This document shows positions 8,312 through 13,743 of a stretch of 13,743 nt of DNA, in pieces. Numbering within the stretch: position 1 is the stretch's first letter; the number at the start of each line of letters is the position of its first letter. A program made the translations under genes and the position numbers. Source of the stretch: Actinomycetota bacterium (GTDB taxonomy: Bacteria; Actinomycetota; Thermoleophilia; Gaiellales; Gaiellaceae); the NCBI GenBank assembly GCA_003170995.1, contig PMXT01000102.1, forward strand, positions 1 to 13,743, given 5' to 3'. The notes under the pieces were generated by a model, which saw only the letters and a list, made by a program, of their open reading frames with translations, was not told the origin of the DNA and searched no databases.

Positions 8312-9294
8312 TAGTCGTGAGGCGCCGCCGGCGCTGCTTCGGTTGCTCTGGAGTGGCCGCCATGGATAAGGGCGAGTGATCCCGGCAGGCTCGCGAGCGC
8401 AAAGGCGAGCCCGTTGAGTAGCGAGAAAACGGTCGCCTCGGTCGCGCTCACACCGGCTTGGCCGAGCAAGACGATGAATCCTCCTTCCCGCACTCCAAGC
8501 CCACCGATCGAGAAGGGGAGGAACGAGAGTGTTATGACGAGGGGAAGCGTCGTGACGAGCGCTGAGACCGGGACGGAGAGACCGATCGAGCGACCGATCA
8601 ACCAGGCGGCGAGGACGCCGAGGCTCTGAAAGAGAAGCCCCAGCAGGAGCGTTCTGATGAGCACCTGGCTCTGGACTGAGGCTCGCAGCGACGTGAGCAC
8701 CTCACCGACGAGAGGCTTGAGTCGCTCGGGCAAGAGACGCCGTCGAATCGGATCGCGCAGACCGGCCACACCGAGCAGCACAGTCACGAGAGCCGCGAAG
8801 AGGACGCTGACGACGGCGAGTGTGAGCAGGAGCGAATGCGGTACGTCACCCGGATCAGTTGCCGCGAAAGCCCAGGCGATTGCGATCAGGCAGGCGAGCG
8901 CGGTCGCGCGATCGAGCATGACGGTTGTGAACGCTCGTACGCGTTTTCCGTGCTGCCCAACCATGAGCGCTCGAGCCACGTCCCCGCCGACCTGACTCGG
9001 GAGGAAGTTGCTCGTGAACGTGCCCACGAAGTAGGCGCGTAAAGCTCGTCGCCAATCGCGATCCACGTCGCATGCCTCGAGATACAGGTGCCAGCGGAAA
9101 GAGGCGACCGCAGAGGCGGCGACCAGTGCGAGAGTTGCGAGCGCGAACCATCCCCACTGGCCGTCAGCGAGGCGACGCACGCCACGACCGAAATCGACCT
9201 GGGTGGCGACAAGCGCGAGCAGGCCGATGCTGACAACGAGACGCACCCAGAACGAGCCGGCCAGCCTGGCGAGGAGCCTCACGAAGCGCAGCAT
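8311..9294 (-). CDS. UPF0104/LPG-synthase-TM family (flippase-like) membrane protein
   Basis: A 327-residue protein with about eight hydrophobic segments, matching the lysylphosphatidylglycerol-synthase transmembrane/YbhN-AglD family (Pfam LPG_synthase_TM, PF03706). Two hallmark motifs are visible: QVGGDVARA (Gly103-Arg108) after the second or third segment, and PFSIGGLGVREGG (about 260-272) in a late segment. Members are integral inner-membrane proteins associated with lipid aminoacylation, lipid flipping or dolichol/polyprenol-linked glycan assembly; the soluble synthetase domain of MprF is absent here, so a transport or glycan-assembly role is more likely than lipid modification. The ATG at 9294 is preferred over an upstream start because AGAGGA lies six bases before it. 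The gene is divergent from the large membrane protein, 81 bases away. Confidence 0.85.
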   Translation of the reverse strand: MLRFVRLLARLAGSFWVRLVVSIGLLALVATQVDFGRGVRRLADGQWGWFALATLALVAASAVASFRWHLYLEACDVDRDWRRALRAYFVGTFTSNFLPSQVGGDVARALMVGQHGKRVRAFTTVMLDRATALACLIAIAWAFAATDPGDVPHSLLLTLAVVSVLFAALVTVLLGVAGLRDPIRRRLLPERLKPLVGEVLTSLRASVQSQVLIRTLLLGLLFQSLGVLAAWLIGRSIGLSVPVSALVTTLPLVITLSFLPFSIGGLGVREGGFIVLLGQAGVSATEATVFSLLNGLAFALASLPGSLALIHGGHSRATEAAPAAPHD

Positions 9295-9375
9295 AGTGTT
9301 CCTCTGTGCGCGTGGACAGTTCCGGCGGCTCCGCAAGCTCGTCCGATAGCGCTTGGCAGACTTGGCCGCACAGCA

Positions 9376-11748
9376 ATGACTCTCCTAGTCGCCTGGCTTT
9401 TATTCCCTTTGCTGCTCGGCGTGCTCACTCTGGGCTGCGGCTTGCTGCTTCAGAATGTGAGCGGCGACCGGCTACCACCGGGCATGCTTCTTCCGGCTGG
9501 TCTCGCGGTGATGATCGTCGCGGCCAGCTTGGCGACTGCCTCGGCGGTAACAGCGCCGTTCGCGATCCCGCTGGTCGTTGCGCTCGCCGTCGCGGGACTC
9601 GGACTCGCTTTTCCTTGGCGTGCCGCGCGAGGTGATCCCTGGACGGCCGCCTCTGCGCTCGGGGTATTCGTGGCGTATGCAGCCCCGGTTGTCCTCTCCG
9701 GGCAAGCCACTTTCGCCGGCTACGTCAAGCTCGACGACACCGCGACTTTCCTCGCCTTCATCGATCGCGCCATGGAGCACGGTCGCAGTCTGGCCGGTCT
9801 CGCGCCCTCGACCTATGAGGCGGCACTCGCGGTCAACATCCCGTACGGCTACCCGCTTGGAGCTTTCCTACCGCTTGGCGTCGGCAGCCACCTCGTCGGC
9901 ACCGACCCAGCCTGGCTCTATCAGCCGTGTATCGCGTTTTTCGCGGCGATGCTCGCGCTTTCGCTTGGGTCGCTACTTGCTCCGCTTGTCCATTCTCGGC
10001 GGCTGCGAGCCATCGCTGCGTTTTTCGCCGCCCAGGCGGCGCTTCTCTATGGCTTCGCTCTCTGGGGCGGCATGAAGGAGATCGCCGGCGCCGTCTTGAT
10101 CGTGAGCGCAGCCACGCTCGCGCCGACCAGCGGCGAAGAGCTTCGCTCTGTGCGGCGTTTGATTCCGTTCACGCTCACATGTGCCGCGCTGCTCGCGGTA
10201 CTCAACGTGAGCGCCGGCCTCTGGCTGCTACCGCTCGGGCTGCCCGCCCTTGCCGTAGTAGCTCGACAACGCGCGAGACGCCTGGCCCTCCCGCTCGTCG
10301 CCGGCATCGTCCTGATCGTGGTCTTCTCGTTGCCGACGATTTTCATCGCGCGCGACTTTCTCCGCTACACCAGCTCGAACCTGCTCACGCCTTCCCAGCG
10401 CCTCGGCAACTTGCCGCGGCCACTCCATATTCTGCAGATCTTCGGCGTCTGGCCGGCCGGCGACTTCCGTGTCTGGCCGAGCGAGCACGCAGCGACCGAG
10501 ATCCTCGTGGCCATGGCTGCGTTATCGGCGCTGATAGCTGTAGTAGTGGCCCTAAAGCGAAGGCTGTGGCGGTTGCCGCTGCTTGTCGTCACCGTCACCG
10601 TCGTGGCGCTCGTCCTCGAGCGCACATCCTCTCCGTGGCTTGCCGGTAAGGCATACGCGACCGCCTCACCGGTGCTCGTGCTCGCGGCGTTTGCGACTAC
10701 GGCGATTCTCATCGAAAGGGGTTTTCGGATCGAGGGCGTACTGCTCGCAATCGTGATTGCGGGTGGCGTCGTCTGGTCGAATGCTCTTGCCTATCACGAC
10801 GTCTGGCTCGCTCCGCGCGCCCAACTGCTCGAGCTCGAGCAGATCGGGGATCACTTCGCCGGCCAAGGACCCGCTCTGATGACGGAGTACCAGCCCTATG
10901 GAGTGCGTCACTTCTTGCGCACGATGGATGCGGAAGGCGCATCGGAGCTGCGGGTTCGTCTGGTTCCACTCGTGAGTGGAAGAGGTCTCGAGAAGGCGGA
11001 GTTCGCCGACCTCGACCGCTTCGCGACCAGCGGCCTGCTTGTCTACCGCACGCTCGTGCTGCGCCGCTCGCCGGTCGAAAGTCGTCCGCCCGCGCCCTTT
11101 GCGCTCGTCTGGCAGGGACGCTACTACGAGGTCTGGCAGCGGCCCGATCCGTCCAAACCACAGGTGCTCGAGCACCTTGGTCTTGGCGACGCCCTTAATG
11201 CCGCAGCCGTTCCTTCGTGCGCCACCGTCTTGCGGTTGGGCAGAGTCGCATCGAACGCGGGCGGTCGGCTCATCGCAGTCCCGCGCACGAACGGCGTTCT
11301 GCTTCAGCTTGCGGGGATGCAACACCCCGCGAGCTGGTCTTCTGACTCGTCCAGTCAGACGGTCGCCCCGACGAGCGCCGGCGTGCTCACCGGAGCCATT
11401 ACCGTTGGGGTGAACGGTCGCTACACCGTCTGGCTCGGGGGCTCGTTCGCCCGAACGGTCACGATCGCGATTGACGGACGCCGTGCCGGCTCGCTCCGGA
11501 GCATGTTGACCGAGACGGGCCAGTGGACGCCCTTCGGCTCACTCCAGCTTGGTGCGGGCAGCCACACCGTGACTCTGCGCTACGGCGGTTCGCGCTTTGC
11601 ACCCGGAAGTGGGGCAGGCCCGTTCGCGCTCGGGCCGCTCGCGCTCAGCTTGACGCAGCCCGGCGAAAACCTCGTCAGCGTCTCACCGGCCGATGCGCGC
11701 TCGCTCTGCGGACGTACGCTCGATTGGGTCGAAGCGGTTCAGCCATAG
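9376..11748 (+). CDS. Large polytopic membrane protein with C-terminal beta domain, GT-C-like
   Basis: A 790-residue protein. The first ~490 residues hold roughly 12 hydrophobic segments, beginning directly at the ATG. The first large outward loop carries an acidic pair, Asp120-Asp121 in YVKLDDTATF, followed by a long loop rich in aromatics and Pro/Gly; this is the layout of GT-C glycosyltransferases that use polyprenyl-linked sugars, where such acidic residues act in catalysis. Residues about 490-610 form a soluble, probably periplasmic-side region with RYYEVWQR near its end. Residues about 614-790 look like a beta-sandwich (GRYTVWLGGSFARTVTIAIDG, then GAGSHTVTLRYGG), similar in style to carbohydrate-binding domains. 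I do not recognise a named family. Start: ATG at 9376, since the earlier open frame overlaps the divergent gene and has no good start; no clear ribosome site. Glycosyltransferase function is inference. Confidence 0.8.
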   Translation: MTLLVAWLLFPLLLGVLTLGCGLLLQNVSGDRLPPGMLLPAGLAVMIVAASLATASAVTAPFAIPLVVALAVAGLGLAFPWRAARGDPWTAASALGVFVAYAAPVVLSGQATFAGYVKLDDTATFLAFIDRAMEHGRSLAGLAPSTYEAALAVNIPYGYPLGAFLPLGVGSHLVGTDPAWLYQPCIAFFAAMLALSLGSLLAPLVHSRRLRAIAAFFAAQAALLYGFALWGGMKEIAGAVLIVSAATLAPTSGEELRSVRRLIPFTLTCAALLAVLNVSAGLWLLPLGLPALAVVARQRARRLALPLVAGIVLIVVFSLPTIFIARDFLRYTSSNLLTPSQRLGNLPRPLHILQIFGVWPAGDFRVWPSEHAATEILVAMAALSALIAVVVALKRRLWRLPLLVVTVTVVALVLERTSSPWLAGKAYATASPVLVLAAFATTAILIERGFRIEGVLLAIVIAGGVVWSNALAYHDVWLAPRAQLLELEQIGDHFAGQGPALMTEYQPYGVRHFLRTMDAEGASELRVRLVPLVSGRGLEKAEFADLDRFATSGLLVYRTLVLRRSPVESRPPAPFALVWQGRYYEVWQRPDPSKPQVLEHLGLGDALNAAAVPSCATVLRLGRVASNAGGRLIAVPRTNGVLLQLAGMQHPASWSSDSSSQTVAPTSAGVLTGAITVGVNGRYTVWLGGSFARTVTIAIDGRRAGSLRSMLTETGQWTPFGSLQLGAGSHTVTLRYGGSRFAPGSGAGPFALGPLALSLTQPGENLVSVSPADARSLCGRTLDWVEAVQP

Positions 11749-11771
11749 AGCTCGTTTTGAAATGGGCTCTA
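11746..11771 (+). terminator. Hairpin at the stop of the large membrane protein gene
   Basis: TAGAGCTC (11746-11753, including the stop) pairs with GGGCTCTA (11764-11771) over eight positions with one T-G wobble and a ten-base loop. It lies between convergent genes; no T-run follows. It is probably the boundary terminator for the rightward gene. Confidence 0.45.
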
Positions 11772-11788
11772 GGCTCGACGCAGGCGAT

Positions 11789-12160
11789 CTAGCCGTCCTC
11801 GCGGGACTCTTCGCTGCGCCGTAGCTGCTCCTCTTCCAGCAACGCCAGTCTCTGAGCAAGTGTCGTGTTCTGATCGGAAAGTCGGGAAATAACGATCGAG
11901 TAATGCAGGAGCATGATCAGGACGAAGAAGAGCAGGGCAGCGAAGATGACCGAGGGTGGGTAGCCCTTGACGCCCATCCAGCCGGCGAGCGTGTTCAGGC
12001 CCCGGCGCCAGGCTGCGAGCACGAGCAGGACGACGCCGATCAGAAGCCAGATCAACGAGTAGCGCTCGCGCAGGTGCCGGCGGCGGATCAGCTCGAAGAC
12101 GACGCCCAGCATTCCGAGCGCGCCGAGCGAGGCGATGATTGTGACGGAAATAGGTGTCAT
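11789..12160 (-). CDS. DUF2304 family small membrane protein
   Basis: A 123-residue protein with three hydrophobic segments (about 5-23, 35-50 and 70-92) and a charged, Glu/Arg-rich C-terminal helix (about 93-120) likely to form a coiled coil. Length, the RRRHLRERYSLIWLL segment after the first helix, and the position directly after a DPM-type glycosyltransferase match DUF2304 (PF10066). Members are usually found as partners of GT2 polyprenyl-phosphate sugar transferases. Its ATG overlaps the TGA of the glycosyltransferase by four bases (ATGA), so the two are translationally coupled and probably form a membrane complex; the complex is inference from this pairing. Confidence 0.88.
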   Translation of the reverse strand: MTPISVTIIASLGALGMLGVVFELIRRRHLRERYSLIWLLIGVVLLVLAAWRRGLNTLAGWMGVKGYPPSVIFAALLFFVLIMLLHYSIVISRLSDQNTTLAQRLALLEEEQLRRSEESREDG

Positions 12161-12903
12161 GCGTCCTCCATGGGTGCTTCTCCACGACGAAACAGGTCAA
12201 CGAAAAGCGCGAGCAAGACCTTGGCGATGTAGTAGACCGAGCGCAGGGCGGTGATCGAGGAGCGGCCGGTGGCCCGCTCGCGCATCTGCACCGGCACCTC
12301 CTTCAGTCGTAGGCGGTGCTTGACGATCATCACGGTCGCCTCGACTTCGGGGTAGTCGCGCGGGTAGTCGGCAGCAAAGAGCACTATTCCTCTCCGGTTG
12401 ACAGCGCGGAAGCCGGAGGTCGTATCGGTCAGGCGCTGGCCGGCGATCGCCGACACCGTCCAGGCAAAGAGGCGGATGCCTAGCCGGCGCGTGAACGAAG
12501 AGCGGAAGGCGCCGTCGCCGAGAAAGCGCGAGCCGATCACGAGATCAGCCTCACCCGCGAGCACGGGGGAGAGGATGGCCGGCAGCTCGGCGGGATCGTG
12601 TTGCCCGTCGCCGTCGATCTGGACGGCGAGATTGAAGCCGTTCTCCTGCGCAAAGCGAAAACCCGTTTGCATGGCGGCGCCGATACCGAGATTGAACGGG
12701 AGAGAAATGACGCGGGCGCCGCGGGAGCGCGCGATCTCGCCTGTCCGATCGCTCGAGCCGTCGTTGATGACGACGATTTCGAAGCCGGGATCGAAGCTGT
12801 GGATCTCGTCGATCACGGCCGCGACGGAGCCCTCCTCGTTGAACGCGGGCACGATCGCGATGCGGCGCCGCTCTGCCAGCCCAGGGAGCGTCACGCCGGT
12901 CAT
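12157..12903 (-). CDS. GT2 glycosyltransferase, dolichyl/polyprenyl-phosphate sugar synthase-like
   Basis: A 248-residue GT-A-fold family 2 enzyme of the DPM/DPG-synthase group. Visible motifs are the nucleotide-binding VPAFNEEGS (18-26), VINDGSSDRTGE (45-56), the metal-binding Asp97/Asp99 in QIDGDGQHDP, VIGSRFLGDG (122-131), TTSGFRAVNR (161-170), EVEATVMIVK and the GRSSI patch (213-217). A hydrophobic segment near residues 219-237 is too short to give full membrane insertion with confidence, so DUF2304 may supply anchoring. The enzyme would transfer a sugar from a nucleotide donor to polyprenyl phosphate on the cytoplasmic face. The sugar (mannose, glucose or other) cannot be told. The ATG at 12903 follows a G-run (about 12908-12914) acting as ribosome site; it heads the two-gene unit with DUF2304. 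Confidence 0.92.
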   Translation of the reverse strand: MTGVTLPGLAERRRIAIVPAFNEEGSVAAVIDEIHSFDPGFEIVVINDGSSDRTGEIARSRGARVISLPFNLGIGAAMQTGFRFAQENGFNLAVQIDGDGQHDPAELPAILSPVLAGEADLVIGSRFLGDGAFRSSFTRRLGIRLFAWTVSAIAGQRLTDTTSGFRAVNRRGIVLFAADYPRDYPEVEATVMIVKHRLRLKEVPVQMRERATGRSSITALRSVYYIAKVLLALFVDLFRRGEAPMEDA

Positions 12904-13245
12904 CCCGAGGCCCCCCGACCCGAGCTGTCGCAGTCTGAGAAGAGAACGGTTGGGGTGACGGCGCCGATCCTGGCTGTCTCCATCGCGATTAAGTATGGCA
13001 ATGCGGTCTGACCCATCGGAATATGACTACCCGCTCGACTCGTGTGCGTTGGAGCTGAGCGTCTCCGCGTCTTCCGGCGAGCCAACCAGGCCCAAACCGC
13101 GATCGGCGCCCTCGAAACCAGCCTCGCCGCCGCCCGCGGCACAAGCAGATGACGTGGCCGCAGGTAACGGCGACTCCCAGAACGAGCGACAGGGAAGCTC
13201 CGAAGGACCTCTCCCGCCTCATGCCAGGCGTAATTGCCTAACCGG
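12904..13245. other. Intergenic region with doubtful coding traces
   Basis: No gene is supported in these 342 bases. On the minus strand an ATG at 13222 begins a signal-peptide-like stretch (MRRERSFGASLSLVLGVAV) that then turns into an Arg-rich sequence, while another minus frame over roughly 13030-13145 reads acidic and protein-like (GEAGFEGADRGLGLVG) but lacks a start. Together they could be a frameshifted small secreted protein. On the plus strand 12995-13267 is open for 90 residues, Pro/Ser-rich and without family features; it overlaps the end of the collagen-like gene. Confidence 0.4.
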
Positions 13246-13743
13246 TCATTTGCCGACGCACACGTAGTTGACAGCAATAGAGCCCGTCTGCGCATACAAC
13301 GAGATCTGTGAGCCGCTGTCTTGGGTCAGCCTGACTCGGCTAGACGTGTTTGTGATGTTTTGAGCCGTGCACCGGTAGCTCGTGGCACTGGTAAATACGG
13401 CACTTCCGGTGAACGTTACGATCGTAGCGGCCGTGGTTACACCGGTTCTGTTCCCGGTGACGATCTTCGGATTCGAGACCGTCGCCGGTGTACAGGCAGT
13501 GCCGGCTCCGCAGTCGACGACGTCGGCGACTCCTGTGGCGCCGGTAGCACCTGTGGCGCCGGTTGCTCCGGTAGCGCCTGTCGGGCCCTGGGCTCCGTTG
13601 GTGCCGTTGGTTCCGTTCGTCCCGGCCGTTCCGGTTGCACCCGTCGCTCCGGTGGCGCCGGTCGCTCCGGTCGGACCCTGAGCTCCGGTGGCGCCGTTGG
13701 TTCCGGTCACTCCGGTGGCGCCGTTGGTTCCGGTCACTCCGGT
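13246..13743 (-). CDS. Collagen-like repeat surface protein (N-terminally incomplete)
   Basis: The minus frame is open to the window edge, so the start lies beyond 13743; an internal GTG near 13737 is not the start. The visible part has about 24 Gly-X-Y triplets (coding 13528-13743), mostly Gly-Ala-Thr with some Gly-Thr-Asn and Gly-Pro-Thr, then a 93-residue C-terminal domain ending in NYVCVGK. That domain contains four Cys (in [17 protein letters not shown] and YVCVG) and alternating beta-type segments rich in Thr and Ser, fitting a trimerising head as in BclA-like and phage-tail collagen proteins. Such proteins form triple-helical fibres on cells, spores or phage. Thr in place of hydroxyproline is usual for bacterial collagens and offers O-glycosylation sites. 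No phage genes are nearby, so a cell-surface role is more likely. Function is inferred from architecture. Confidence 0.88.
   Translation of the reverse strand, partial: TGVTGTNGATGVTGTNGATGAQGPTGATGATGATGATGTAGTNGTNGTNGAQGPTGATGATGATGATGATGVADVVDCGAGTACTPATVSNPKIVTGNRTGVTTAATIVTFTGSAVFTSATSYRCTAQNITNTSSRVRLTQDSGSQISLYAQTGSIAVNYVCVGK
13528..13743 (-). repeat. Tandem nine-base coding repeats of the collagen-like gene
   Basis: The DNA is built of imperfect nine-base units encoding Gly-X-Y (of the type ACCGGAGCG on the minus strand), with larger blocks repeated: the [18 protein letters not shown] segment occurs twice, about 90 bases apart. Such arrays change length by slippage, so copy number may vary between strains and the array is prone to assembly error. 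Confidence 0.85.

Noticed and set aside
9088..9375. Upstream extension of the large membrane protein (96 more codons)
   Set aside because: It is antisense to the 5' end of the flippase-like gene, highly charged, and the first membrane helix starts immediately after the ATG at 9376.
12900..13295. 131-codon minus frame ending in an ATGA overlap with the glycosyltransferase start
   Set aside because: The overlap looks operon-like, but the product is Arg-rich without domains or a ribosome site and also overlaps the end of the collagen-like gene.
13382..13681. Plus-strand frame encoding Val-Ala-Pro repeats
   Set aside because: It is the antisense reading of the collagen-like repeats; Gly-X-Y periodicity and the Cys-containing C-terminal domain support the minus strand.
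13528..13743. Could the regular repeats be a CRISPR array?
   Set aside because: Units are nine bases and in frame, with no unique spacers; they encode Gly-X-Y triplets.

Overview
The window looks like a chromosomal segment from a high-GC actinobacterium. Its GTG/TTG starts, actinobacterial-style B-box membrane protein and triplicated 'VYW-GP' domain point most to the class Thermoleophilia, but that placement is my inference from protein style, not from a search.

Layout. (i) 1-558: 3' part of a PfkB/1-phosphofructokinase-like sugar kinase cut by the window edge. (ii) 659-1183: small zinc-finger membrane protein, apparently read from a leaderless mRNA. (iii) 1184-1464: a gene-free stretch with a 13-bp inverted repeat, a candidate -10 box and a strong intrinsic terminator just before guaB. 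(iv) 1465-4547: guaB and guaA, overlapping by one base, the two steps from IMP to GMP. (v) 4602-4660: an apparent N-terminal stump of a VOC/glyoxalase gene, ending where the convergent secreted subtilisin-like protease (4670-6445, minus) begins. (vi) 6775-8217: membrane-anchored protein with three copies of an uncharacterised ~134-residue domain, two of them nearly identical in DNA. (vii) 8311-12903: envelope-glycan-type genes: a UPF0104/LPG-synthase-TM flippase-like protein (minus), a divergent 790-residue polytopic membrane protein with a secreted C-terminal beta domain (plus), and a minus-strand DUF2304 + DPM-type glycosyltransferase pair. (viii) 13246-13743: C-terminal part of a collagen-like Gly-Ala-Thr repeat surface protein, continuing beyond the window.

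How it fits together. The left half is housekeeping nucleotide metabolism, with signs of leader-RNA control on guaB. The right half is a surface-oriented set: secreted protease, anchored repeat protein, polyprenyl-phosphate glycosyltransferase with its membrane partner, flippase-like protein, GT-C-like membrane protein and a threonine-rich collagen-like fibre protein. A glycosylation link among the last five is plausible from context only. No tRNA, rRNA, CRISPR array, insertion sequence or integrase was seen.
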